A program made the translations under genes and the position numbers. 64,000 nucleotides of DNA from an uncultured Alphaproteobacteria bacterium (lineage in GTDB: Bacteria; Pseudomonadota; Alphaproteobacteria; Rhodobacterales; Rhodobacteraceae): assembly GCA_902611475.1 (NCBI GenBank), contig CACLZW010000007.1, positions 1 through 64,000 of the forward strand. The letters are read 5' to 3'. The notes under the pieces were generated by a model, which was given only the letters and a program-made list of their open reading frames with translations, made no database searches and was not told where the DNA came from. This document shows, piece after piece, positions 36,094 to 44,919 of this stretch (positions are counted from its first letter, which is position 1; the number at the start of each line of letters is the position of its first letter).

Positions 36094-39000
36094 TTATTAA
36101 CGTTTTCTTCGAAATTGAATATTTTTCTGAATACACCTGGTGTAAGTATCGACAATGGGTTAACCAAAACTCTCGGGTTGCTTGAGTTACCCTGAACTTT
36201 ATATGAAACTCCAAATACACCCTCACCTTTCTCGCCACCTAAAACCTTCCCTATTAGTGGAATAGCTTTCACTACTCCGTTTATTATATATACTGGTGAA
36301 ACAAGGCCATATACGTTAACAGTATTTTGTTTTTTTCCATATCGTTCGTATCCGGCCATTGTTAGTCCGAGTGATGGACCAACTGCTACACCATCATTTA
36401 AGGTCAGCTCGCCATCCTTATAATCAAAGGACCCCTCTATTTTGGTAAACAGCAGTCCATTACCATTTAGGTTATCAAGCAATCCTATAATGCTAGCAGA
36501 GGAAATAATCTGGGCTAGGACAGGAGCATTCCTTATCCGAAAATTTTCAATTTGCAAAGATCCCGAGATTTTCATTCTATTCTTATAAAAAATCGATGCC
36601 TTAAACATTCCTCCATAGCCGTTCTTGTAGTATTTTCCTTTTCGTAGCAACTCACCGGCATCTTTTCCTGAAATAACCAAATTAATACCTTTATCCTTAT
36701 TTGGATTGATAATGATTTCAAGACTTGATTTTAATGAAAGTTTTGCTTTAGCATACCCTCGAATGCCTTCAAGGGATCGAATTTCACCCCTTAGAGAGTC
36801 CAAAAACTTATTCTTCTTAAAAGTTACAACAATATCGCTAAAAATAAAATCAAGAGGTATATCTTTCTTCTTAAAGCTCAAGCGCATTAAAAATTCTAAA
36901 CTAATAGTTCCTCCATCGGTTTTAAATTGTTTATACTCACCAAAATTTTGAAAAGTTGCTCTTTCTATGATAATATCAGGTGTTATTATACTTGAATAAT
37001 TAACTTTATTAATTTCAAAACTCGATTGATGTGATGCAGTTCCTGACACAAAAACACCGGCTTGGGAATATTCAAATACGGATTTATTATCTTTCGTAAA
37101 AGCTAATTTTAATTGACTTTTTTTGCCTCTGACTTTTTTTAGAGCTAGTGCTGGGATATAAACATTCGCTTTTGTAAGGTCAATACTGCTTCGAATTAAA
37201 TTGTTATCATCTTTTTCAACGGGAAAAAAAGAAATTTTCAGTGGACCTTTGATCTTAAAGGTTGAGAACTCAGGAAAAAGCATCTCAGAATCGAGGTCAT
37301 CAAATAAAATAATAAGATCACCAGATTCATCTTCACTGTAAATATTTGAAAGCCAATTAATAATGGAACCATTGACTTTCTTCTTATTATTTGCCGTGAC
37401 CCCTTCAAAAAAAATTGTATTTCCTACTCCCTTGAGATCCAGTGAACCAAAATTGACAAAATTCATAGCGGTTAAGGGAATTAATAGGTTTTTCAATTTG
37501 AGTTCAAACATGTTTTCCTCAGGACTGAAAAACTTTTCAATCTTATTTAAACCGATTGCTTTTGAGTATGTAAATGAAACTTCCTTTTCTCCCTGAGAAC
37601 GTGCAAGAGAATTTAGCCATGTTAAACCAGGTTTTATCTTTTGTATCAAAGGAATAAGATCATTAATTTTTGACTTAAAAGACACAGTGATTTCCTTCTC
37701 ACTCTCAACATTCCCAGTTGAACTTAATTCTACTTTAACATCTTTATATGAATTAATTAGAGGCTCTATCTTAGTAACCGAATTAATAGCGACATAACCT
37801 TGCATTAGGTTTCCCTCCAGATCGATACTTTCTAATTCTACCAAAGGCTTGTTGTTTTCGAAATAAACAAGATTATTGATCTTTCCATCAAACGAATTCA
37901 ACTCAACATTTTTTTCACCAAACCTGAGGCTGATTTTTGCATCTGCCTTGGACAAACTTATATCTTTCTTTTTTTCTGCGGAAAAAAAATCTGATAGCCT
38001 TCCAAAATTATTAATTCTCATTTTTTGTAACGCATCGAACTTTACAAAAAAGTCAAAAGATTTTTGTTCTTTATCTGATACATCTGAAGAATGTATTATT
38101 TCCAAGCTGGCTTTTAAATTAGAGGACTTCTCTCCAAGAATGTTTATCTTAGATATAATTCCATCTCTAAAAGGAAAAATACCGGAAATTTTAAACTTTT
38201 TTGAGAAAGCAGAGGTACTTTCAAATGGCATTAAAAATTTTGTAACGTTAACCTCAAATGTACGTTCAACAAAATTAAAACTAAAATTAGATGCAAATAG
38301 AGCGTAATCCCTAAATATTAGCTCAGTCTCTTTGAATAATAGGTCGTTGTTTTTAAACGACTCTAGAATATTGATATGTGATTTTAACTTTAATTGATTA
38401 GAAATGTCATTCGCTTCTAAGCTGAGGGTAGTTGAGTTCAAATTATAGCTACCCACCAATTTAATTTTACTTCTTTTTTTATCAGATAAATCTGATATTT
38501 CCTTCAGCCTACCTAAAATTGGACTTAGTGCTTTTGGAACATCTTTCAAAGAAAAAAATTCTTTGTAAAAATATCCTTGCAGATCAACATTAAATACGAG
38601 AATATTTTTAGAATTTAATGAAAAATTGACTTTTGCTGCATAAGTCATTTCATTTTCATTCGGTTTAAACTTCAAGATAGCATTTGCATTTAATGATTTT
38701 TTGTCTTTGAAAAGAAAGATATTTTCGAAATTAAATTTTTGATTTTGTAATTTTAGCGTTGCTTTATCGATTAAAATTGAACCTGAATTAATTTTGTTTA
38801 AAGAAGAGTACATAGACTGAGTAAGGGATTTTAAACCCACGCCATTTATATTGTTAAAGTTTTCATTTAAATTATTAGGTAGGCCATAGACTAGTGTCTT
38901 TATAGAGACTTCATCTATGAAACGTGAGCCAAACCAATATTTTATAAAATCAACTTTTAAATTGATATCACGCCCAACCAAGTTATGGGAAGTCGAGAGT

Positions 39001-39287
39001 TTTCCTTCCTCTAAAGTTATATCAGCACGGCTTAAATTATTAAATGCAATTGATATAGGTCCATTTGAAGATATATTATTCTCTTCTAAAGCTTGCGTAA
39101 TTTTATTTTGAAAATAATTAGATTGCGCCAATTTGTTCAATGTGGATTCCGATAGGAAGAATGATGATACTAGAGCACCGGAAAACACTAGTATTAGAAT
39201 AAGCGAAACAAACAAAGAAATACGTCTTCCTGTATTCGAAAAAATAATTTTCAAAATATTGGTCACTTGTTTATTTAGTTTATTCAC
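36090..39287 (-). CDS. AsmA-like/YhdP-family (DUF3971) envelope protein
   Basis: A 1065-residue protein with one N-terminal membrane anchor (ISLFVSLILILVFSGALVSS, near 23-42) followed by a long beta-rich periplasmic part. The middle matches DUF3971 (IIERATFQNFGEYKQFKTDG region near 775) and the end the AsmA-like C-terminal domain (NAPVLAQIISSASIIGLLDN near 925-944, VSPVYIING). YhdP/AsmA proteins form bridge-like grooves that move phospholipids between the membranes. The residue composition is rich in Ser, Lys and Asn, as expected for the AT-rich genome. It overlaps queA and is divergent from the peroxiredoxin gene. Confidence 0.85.
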   Translation of the reverse strand: MNKLNKQVTNILKIIFSNTGRRISLFVSLILILVFSGALVSSFFLSESTLNKLAQSNYFQNKITQALEENNISSNGPISIAFNNLSRADITLEEGKLSTSHNLVGRDINLKVDFIKYWFGSRFIDEVSIKTLVYGLPNNLNENFNNINGVGLKSLTQSMYSSLNKINSGSILIDKATLKLQNQKFNFENIFLFKDKKSLNANAILKFKPNENEMTYAAKVNFSLNSKNILVFNVDLQGYFYKEFFSLKDVPKALSPILGRLKEISDLSDKKRSKIKLVGSYNLNSTTLSLEANDISNQLKLKSHINILESFKNNDLLFKETELIFRDYALFASNFSFNFVERTFEVNVTKFLMPFESTSAFSKKFKISGIFPFRDGIISKINILGEKSSNLKASLEIIHSSDVSDKEQKSFDFFVKFDALQKMRINNFGRLSDFFSAEKKKDISLSKADAKISLRFGEKNVELNSFDGKINNLVYFENNKPLVELESIDLEGNLMQGYVAINSVTKIEPLINSYKDVKVELSSTGNVESEKEITVSFKSKINDLIPLIQKIKPGLTWLNSLARSQGEKEVSFTYSKAIGLNKIEKFFSPEENMFELKLKNLLIPLTAMNFVNFGSLDLKGVGNTIFFEGVTANNKKKVNGSIINWLSNIYSEDESGDLIILFDDLDSEMLFPEFSTFKIKGPLKISFFPVEKDDNNLIRSSIDLTKANVYIPALALKKVRGKKSQLKLAFTKDNKSVFEYSQAGVFVSGTASHQSSFEINKVNYSSIITPDIIIERATFQNFGEYKQFKTDGGTISLEFLMRLSFKKKDIPLDFIFSDIVVTFKKNKFLDSLRGEIRSLEGIRGYAKAKLSLKSSLEIIINPNKDKGINLVISGKDAGELLRKGKYYKNGYGGMFKASIFYKNRMKISGSLQIENFRIRNAPVLAQIISSASIIGLLDNLNGNGLLFTKIEGSFDYKDGELTLNDGVAVGPSLGLTMAGYERYGKKQNTVNVYGLVSPVYIINGVVKAIPLIGKVLGGEKGEGVFGVSYKVQGNSSNPRVLVNPLSILTPGVFRKIFNFEENVNK

Positions 39288-39374
39288 TTATATCCTAGAT
39301 CAGTATCGAAACATAGTTTAAATATAAACTACATAAATATGCGAACCTATTAAAAAGTAAGGAATTAGACAGGT

Positions 39375-39857
39375 ATGGTAAAAGATATAGGCTTGAATGA
39401 TAAGCTCCCGAGCTTTAGCTTGGAGGCAACAAGAGTAAAAACATGCAGAGACAGTGATTTACTCGGGCAATGGACTGTTCTATTCTTATACCCAAAAGAC
39501 AACACTTCTGGATGCACTAGAGAAGCAAGAGAATTTAATGAAAGATACTCTGAGTTTGAAGCTGCAGGAGTAAGAATTTTTGGAGTATCTAAAGATACTT
39601 TGGCAAGCCATTCATCTTTTTCTAAGAAACTTAATTTACAATTTCCGTTGATATCCGACCCCGAAACACAACTTATTCAAAGCCTTAATGCTTGGAAAGA
39701 AAAGTCAATGTATGGCAAAAAATACATGGGTGCAGAAAGATCTACATTTTTAATTGATAAGAACTTGATACTAAAATATATTTGGAGAAAGGTTAAAGTC
39801 GAAGGGCACGTTAACGAGGTTTTTGATACGTATAAGAAATTGGTCAGAGATCCATAA
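39375..39857 (+). CDS. bcp: Bcp/PrxQ-type thioredoxin-dependent peroxiredoxin
   Basis: A 160-residue peroxiredoxin. The active site is DNTSGCTREAREF with peroxidatic C47, and the later RSTFLIDKN is typical. In most Bcp proteins a resolving cysteine lies five residues after the peroxidatic one; here that position is R52. The only other cysteine is C24, so it either resolves through C24 or works as a 1-Cys enzyme. It reduces peroxides in the cytosol. Monocistronic; a possible terminator follows at 39912. Confidence 0.9.
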   Translation: MVKDIGLNDKLPSFSLEATRVKTCRDSDLLGQWTVLFLYPKDNTSGCTREAREFNERYSEFEAAGVRIFGVSKDTLASHSSFSKKLNLQFPLISDPETQLIQSLNAWKEKSMYGKKYMGAERSTFLIDKNLILKYIWRKVKVEGHVNEVFDTYKKLVRDP

Positions 39858-40186
39858 TTACAAGAGCGCACTTACTTTTTTGGTTAAGTTATATTTTATT
39901 AAATTTAAAAAAAGTAGTGTAAACACCACTTATTCCTTTTTTGTCCCAAAAATCAATTGTATCAGAGAAAAAGATAGTTTAAATTCCTTTAATTGGACAT
40001 AAAAAATTGAATTTTTCAATTAGGCGCATTAACCAAATTAAATAAAAAAGAAACATTAGCAATTTTTTGAATTTTTAATACACAACCTAACTTTACAAGA
40101 TAACATCATAAGAGACACAAAGATTATGATTTACAAGGAAATAACTAAGACGTTTAATTATACTAATCAATTTTAGAGGCATGGAT
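39858..40186. other. Intergenic region between bcp and the bactofilin gene
   Basis: About 330 AT-rich bases without a convincing reading frame. It holds the possible bcp terminator (39912-39942) and a perfect but very AT-rich 7-base inverted repeat AATTGAA/TTCAATT at 40005-40021. The bactofilin promoter should lie in the second half. I see no RNA gene. Confidence 0.5.
39912..39942 (+). terminator. Possible rho-independent terminator of bcp
   Basis: AAGTAGTG, a TAAA loop and CACCACTT form an eight-pair stem with one A-C mismatch, followed after five bases by a run of six T. It begins 55 bases after the bcp stop. The stem is short and weak, hence low confidence. Confidence 0.35.
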
Positions 40187-40666
40187 ATGTTTAACAAATC
40201 AAAAAAACCTGAAAATAAAAATATGGTAGTGGCTCCCGTCCCAGTTCCGCCTAAAGACTCAGATCCTGATTCACCTAGAAAAGAGCCCACTGGTGTGACC
40301 ACAGATGACAAGGTTTTTACAAAAGTGCCCCCTTCAGTTTTGTCAAGTGATCTAAAAGTTAAGGGAAACCTTCTTACCTCTGGAGATATTCAGATTGAAG
40401 GTATCATAGAAGGTGATATTCAAGCTCACTTACTTACCGTGGGCGAAACATCTAGGATAAAGGGAGAAATAGTAGCAGATGATGTTATTATTAATGGGAA
40501 TGTGATTGGTTGCGTACGTGGTCTTAAGGTGCGTCTCACAAACAAAGCCAGAGTACAAGGTGACATAATACACAAAGCAATAGCAATCGAAAGCGGTGCA
40601 CATTTTGAAGGAACAGTTCAGCGCTCCGATAATCCCTTTGAAAATGTACCAGACAAAAAGAAATGA
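40187..40666 (+). CDS. Bactofilin (polymer-forming cytoskeletal protein)
   Basis: About 159 residues: a disordered, proline-rich head (1-50) and a bactofilin beta-helix core (about 52-140) of repeating short strands, for example LTSGDIQIEGIIEGDIQAHL and VIINGNVIGCVRGLKV. Bactofilins polymerise without nucleotide and scaffold cell-wall enzymes. I choose the ATG at 40187 because AGAGG lies seven bases before it; the ATG six bases earlier is too close to that site. It converges on prfB with adjacent stops. Confidence 0.9.
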   Translation: MFNKSKKPENKNMVVAPVPVPPKDSDPDSPRKEPTGVTTDDKVFTKVPPSVLSSDLKVKGNLLTSGDIQIEGIIEGDIQAHLLTVGETSRIKGEIVADDVIINGNVIGCVRGLKVRLTNKARVQGDIIHKAIAIESGAHFEGTVQRSDNPFENVPDKKK

Positions 40667-41764
40667 CTATTTGGAAGAATTTAAAGATAAGACTGAAGAC
40701 ATAAAATCGTCTAAATCGCCATCCAGAATTTTTTGAGTATCGCTACTTTCTTCTCCACTTCTCAAATCCTTAACCATTTGATATGGATGAAGAACATAAG
40801 ATCTAATTTGATTTCCCCAACCTGCTTCACCTTTCTGATTATGACTTTCTTGAATGCTTTCATTCCTTTTACGCATCTCCAATTCATATAATCTAGATTT
40901 TAAAGCAGACATGCAATTTGCTCTGTTTTGATGTTGAGATTTCTCAGAACTTGTCACAACGATTCCGGTCGGCAAATGAGTTATTCTAACAGCAGAATCT
41001 GTTTTATTTGCATGTTGCCCACCTGGGCCTGACGATCTAAAAGTATCAACTCGCAGGTCTGAAGGATTAATTTCTATATCAAAGTTATCATCTACCACTG
41101 GATATACCCATATGGAGGAAAATGATGTATGCCTTCTTGATGAGCTATCAAAAGGAGAAATACGAACCAGACGATGGACCCCGCTTTCTGCTCTTAACCA
41201 ACCGTATGCATTATTTCCAATGATCTTATAACAGCATGATTTAATTCCAGCTTCATCACCTTGGCTCTCAGAAATTAGCTCAATTTTGTATTTCTTCTTT
41301 TCAGCCCACCTATAATACATTCTAGCAAGCATTTGCGCCCAGTCACAGCTTTCGGTACCTCCAGCCCCAGAGTTTATTTCTAAGAAAGCATCATTTGCGT
41401 CCGCTTCTCCATCAAGCAAAGAAAGTAACTCTACCTCTGCAACCTCACTTTTTAATTTGGAAAACGAATTTTCTAATTCAATCATAAGCGACTCATCTTT
41501 TTCTTCAGATCCAATCTCAAAAAGCGTCTTGATATCATTAAACTCATTTTGGAGTTTATTATAGGTTTCAAACTGCTCTAATAATGACTGTCTATCTCTC
41601 ATTAAAGATTTGGCTAAAGCTTGATCTTTCCATATTTCTGGGTTCTCACACTCTAAAGTCTTACTATATATTCTGTCTTGAAGTGTCTCAAACTCAATCC
41701 TTCTTGATATTAAATTTAAAGAATTAGATATCTCTGAAATATATTTTTGTATTTCTGCACTCAT
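40667..41764 (-). CDS. prfB: Peptide chain release factor 2
   Basis: A 365-residue RF2: coiled N-terminal domain, stop-codon recognition motif SPF (in RISPFDSSSRRHTS, near 205) and the catalytic GGQ (SGPGGQHANKTDSA, near 245-258). SPF rather than PxT identifies RF2 (UGA and UAA). The frame is open from the ATG without the in-frame UGA and +1 frameshift that autoregulates E. coli prfB, so that feedback is absent. Its stop abuts the convergent bactofilin stop. Confidence 0.95.
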   Translation of the reverse strand: MSAEIQKYISEISNSLNLISRRIEFETLQDRIYSKTLECENPEIWKDQALAKSLMRDRQSLLEQFETYNKLQNEFNDIKTLFEIGSEEKDESLMIELENSFSKLKSEVAEVELLSLLDGEADANDAFLEINSGAGGTESCDWAQMLARMYYRWAEKKKYKIELISESQGDEAGIKSCCYKIIGNNAYGWLRAESGVHRLVRISPFDSSSRRHTSFSSIWVYPVVDDNFDIEINPSDLRVDTFRSSGPGGQHANKTDSAVRITHLPTGIVVTSSEKSQHQNRANCMSALKSRLYELEMRKRNESIQESHNQKGEAGWGNQIRSYVLHPYQMVKDLRSGEESSDTQKILDGDLDDFMSSVLSLNSSK

Positions 41765-42109
41765 AAAAAAAACTCAATAGCAAAATAATAAAAGAATGAT
41801 AAGTCAATAGACTTCAGTTTTACAATGGAAACTGATAAAAATCTATCATTTGTCTATTACATATCCTAATACAAAAATTAAAAATAAAACTAAACTACTT
41901 GTATATTTTGTCTCAATTGTTTACTTTAACGATAGATGCCAGAGTAATTATCATAACAAAATTTGGCAAAAATTAAGAATTAAAGAATGTCTATGTTTTA
42001 GGTCTGTATTTTTCAGATAAATTAAAAGAAGGCATGAGGACAAACATTTGTTTAAACAGGAAAAAATAATAAAAATTTATTTTCTTTCCTTTAAGGGCGA
42101 GATTTCACA
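41765..42109. other. prfB-rne divergent region and long rne leader
   Basis: 345 AT-rich bases between two divergent starts. Near the prfB side, two small perfect hairpins stand back to back: AAGTC/GACTT (41801-41814, 4-base loop) and CAGTTT/AAACTG (41815-41834, 8-base loop). Close to rne, AGGGCGAG gives a good ribosome-binding site eight bases before the ATG. Both promoters must be here. A long rne leader would parallel E. coli, where the 5' UTR mediates autoregulation, but no homologous hairpin is recognisable. Confidence 0.45.
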
Positions 42110-44332
42110 ATGGAAAAGAAACTACTTATCGATGCAGCGCATCCTGAAGAAACAAGAGTTGTGGTTGCAGAGTCTTCTCAAACTCACGATTTTGATTTTG
42201 AGAGCAACGAAAAAGCACAAATTACGGGCAACATATACCTTGCCAAGGTAACCAGAGTCGAACCATCTTTACAGGCAGCTTTTCTTGACTACGGTGGTAA
42301 TAGGCACGGCTTTCTGGCATTTTCAGAAATACATCCTGATTACTACCAGATACCGTTGGCTGACAAAGAGGCCTTGTTGGCAGAACAGTTAGCGGCAGAA
42401 GAAAGTATTCTTGAAAATGAGATGGATACGATTAAAGAAGAAGAACCTTACAATGGTATGGATGAAGTTCCTAGCCTAGAGGGTTCTTTCAATCTCAGCA
42501 AAGAAAACGAGTTGCACCCAAATGATACTTCTGCAGTTAATGATAGAAATAAAGATAATTCCGCTGAAATTTTAGAGGAAGACCCTTTCCCGACAAAAAG
42601 ACCTTTTCAAAGAAAATATAAAATTCAAGAAGTAATCAAGGTTCGTCAAATATTACTGGTCCAGGTAACAAAGGAAGAACGAGGAAACAAAGGGGCTGCT
42701 TTAACAACTTATCTTTCTATAGCTGGAAGGTACTGCGTTTTGATGCCCAATACGTCGAGGGGTGGAGGAATTTCAAAAAAAATAACTGTACTTAAAGATC
42801 GTATAAAGCTTAAAAAAATTATTGAAGATTTAAATTTAAAACCCAATAGCGGTTTAATTATCCGTACAGCTGGCGGTAAACGGACAAAAACTGAAATTAG
42901 AAGAGACTATGATTTTTTACTAAAAGGTTGGGAATCAATCAGGGAGCAAACACTGAGCTCTATAGCTCCAACTCTTATACATGCCGAGGGAAACCTAATA
43001 AAAAGGGCTATTAGAGACCTATATGATAGAGACATCAAAGAAATAGTTGTTGAAGGAGAAGAGGCTTACAAGGAAGCCAAATCATATCTTAAATTATTGA
43101 TGCCATCACACGCAAAGTATGTCAAAAAATATGATGGCAAGGTGCCTATATTTTCATTTTATGAAGTTGAAAATTATCTTCAAGAAATGTTCAATCCGAT
43201 TGTGCAACTAAAATCAGGAGGTTACATCGTCATAGGAATAACGGAAGCCTTAGTAGCAATTGATGTGAACTCTGGGAGAGCAACAAAGGAACGGAGTATA
43301 GAGGAAACTGCGCTTAAAACAAATATGGAGGCCGCTTCAGAAATAGCTAGGCAACTTAAATTAAGAGATTTAGCAGGCCTTATAGTTATTGATTTCATAG
43401 ATATGGAGGAAAGAAAAAATAATATTGCTGTCGAAAAAAAGATAAAAGATTGTATTAGCCTTGACAGAGCAAGAATACAAATTGGAAGAATTTCGTCTTT
43501 TGGCCTGCTAGAAATGTCACGGCAAAGATTGAGGCCAGGAATGCTAGAGTCCACTACAATGCCTTGTTCCTTTTGTCATGGCACTGGCTCCACTCGATCC
43601 GACGAGTCCTTAGCTCTCCAAATATTGAGGGACCTAGATAAAGAGGGTTCAGCAGCAAAAATTAAGGATATTCTATTAGTTAAGGCCCCGGTCCAGACAA
43701 CAAATTTTTTGATCAATTATAAAAGAGAGCACATAATTTTGATCGAAAACCGATATCAAATTAGAATAGAGTTGCATGCAGAATCTAGTTTAATTTCTCC
43801 GCATTATTTAATAGAAACACCACCTGATGATAGGCGAGAAAAGAAAAATACAATCAACAATAAGCAAAGAGCTAAAAAGAAAGATAAAGAAAATAAAAAA
43901 GAAAATCCAGGAACTACACAAGAACAAAAGACATCTAATAACAAAATTAATGGAAGTAGTAGAGAAGATTCCGAAGAATACAAAAAGCGAAAAAGGAAAA
44001 GAAAAAGAAGACCCCAAAAGGATATGGAGACACCAGTGGAAGCTAACGAAAAAAGCTTTATAAAAAGCTCAGCATACGATAAAGAGGCAGAATTATCACT
44101 CCAATTGGATAACAAAAATTTAAGCAGTTCCACTATAAAAGGCACGGAAGGCCAAAAAGAAATTACGGATACCACACTTAGCACGAAAAAAGAAAAAGCG
44201 GCAAAACCGCGTACAAGAGCTAGTGCAAAAAAAACAATAGAAGGACTAAAAACTTATGATAACAAATCAATAGAAAACGATGATAATGTTAAAAATACAA
44301 AAATGGGTAAGAAGGGGTGGTGGGACCGTTAA
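42110..44332 (+). CDS. rne: Ribonuclease E/G family endoribonuclease
   Basis: A 740-residue RNase E-type enzyme. An S1 domain (about 36-190) is split by an acidic insert (about 95-165) usual in alphaproteobacteria. The catalytic core has AIDVNSGRATKERS and LIVIDFIDMEERKN with the two metal-binding aspartates, and the Zn-link is CSFCHGTGSTRS. From about 570 on the chain is low complexity, Lys/Glu/Arg-rich (KKRKRKRKRRPQK), the expected scaffold region for RNA and degradosome partners, ending in KKGWWDR. It initiates mRNA decay and rRNA/tRNA processing. Confidence 0.95.
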   Translation: MEKKLLIDAAHPEETRVVVAESSQTHDFDFESNEKAQITGNIYLAKVTRVEPSLQAAFLDYGGNRHGFLAFSEIHPDYYQIPLADKEALLAEQLAAEESILENEMDTIKEEEPYNGMDEVPSLEGSFNLSKENELHPNDTSAVNDRNKDNSAEILEEDPFPTKRPFQRKYKIQEVIKVRQILLVQVTKEERGNKGAALTTYLSIAGRYCVLMPNTSRGGGISKKITVLKDRIKLKKIIEDLNLKPNSGLIIRTAGGKRTKTEIRRDYDFLLKGWESIREQTLSSIAPTLIHAEGNLIKRAIRDLYDRDIKEIVVEGEEAYKEAKSYLKLLMPSHAKYVKKYDGKVPIFSFYEVENYLQEMFNPIVQLKSGGYIVIGITEALVAIDVNSGRATKERSIEETALKTNMEAASEIARQLKLRDLAGLIVIDFIDMEERKNNIAVEKKIKDCISLDRARIQIGRISSFGLLEMSRQRLRPGMLESTTMPCSFCHGTGSTRSDESLALQILRDLDKEGSAAKIKDILLVKAPVQTTNFLINYKREHIILIENRYQIRIELHAESSLISPHYLIETPPDDRREKKNTINNKQRAKKKDKENKKENPGTTQEQKTSNNKINGSSREDSEEYKKRKRKRKRRPQKDMETPVEANEKSFIKSSAYDKEAELSLQLDNKNLSSSTIKGTEGQKEITDTTLSTKKEKAAKPRTRASAKKTIEGLKTYDNKSIENDDNVKNTKMGKKGWWDR

Positions 44333-44364
44333 TCCTAAAAAATTGATGAATCGGTAGTTCTAAA

Positions 44365-44385
44365 GATTATATTGATAATATAATC
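44365..44385. repeat. Perfect 9-base palindrome between rne and accB
   Basis: GATTATATT, GAT, AATATAATC: nine perfect pairs around a three-base loop, 33 bases after the rne stop and 48 before the accB start. There is no T-run directly after it, so it is not a clear terminator. It could be an operator for the acc genes or an mRNA-stabilising hairpin. Confidence 0.5.
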
Positions 44386-44433
44386 AACCATGTTATTTTC
44401 GTCCCACATTCTACATTACTGCGGACTCAAGCT

Positions 44434-44919
44434 ATGAAAAAAAATGATTTGGAAATTGAAAAATCTTTCATTGATTACCTTGTAAAAAAAATCAAAGATG
44501 AAAACTTATATTCTTTGGAAGTGACACGTACTTTAGCGGACAAACACAAACTAAAAATAAAGATCAGTAACTCTGTTTCTAGTGCTCCTACACAGGCAAG
44601 AAAGGCACTTAAAGTCGAAAATAGTTCTATTCAGAGAGAGGAGCGTACCGTTGAGGAAATATCTCAAAGTTCAATGGAAAATCTCAACGTTATTAAATCT
44701 CCTATGGTTGGTACAGTTTATTTGTCGCCTTCACCAGAAGAACCCACGTTTATTCAAGTTGGAAAAAAGATAAAAAAAGGCGATACAATTTTAATCATTG
44801 AAGCCATGAAAACAATGAACCAAATTCCGTCAACACACGAAGGAACGGTTAAAGAAATATTAGTAAACAATGAGAGTCCTGTTGAGTTTGACACGCCACT
44901 AGTAGTTATAGAACCATAA
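44434..44919 (+). CDS. accB: Acetyl-CoA carboxylase biotin carboxyl carrier protein
   Basis: A 161-residue BCCP: an N-terminal helical dimer part (1-50), a flexible linker (50-85) and the biotinyl domain (88-160). Biotin is attached to the lysine of EAMKTMNQI; the 'thumb' region SPSPEEPTFIQVGKK typical of AccB is present. It carries CO2 between AccC and the carboxyltransferase in fatty acid synthesis. The stop is immediately followed by the accC ATG. Confidence 0.95.
   Translation: MKKNDLEIEKSFIDYLVKKIKDENLYSLEVTRTLADKHKLKIKISNSVSSAPTQARKALKVENSSIQREERTVEEISQSSMENLNVIKSPMVGTVYLSPSPEEPTFIQVGKKIKKGDTILIIEAMKTMNQIPSTHEGTVKEILVNNESPVEFDTPLVVIEP

Noticed and set aside
40005-40021. Hairpin AATTGAA/TTCAATT as a terminator or operator
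   Set aside because: Very AT-rich, short, and the surrounding sequence is equally AT-rich; chance is the simplest explanation.
41690-41764. Programmed +1 frameshift in prfB
   Set aside because: The frame is continuous from the ATG through SPF and GGQ with no in-frame TGA near codon 25.
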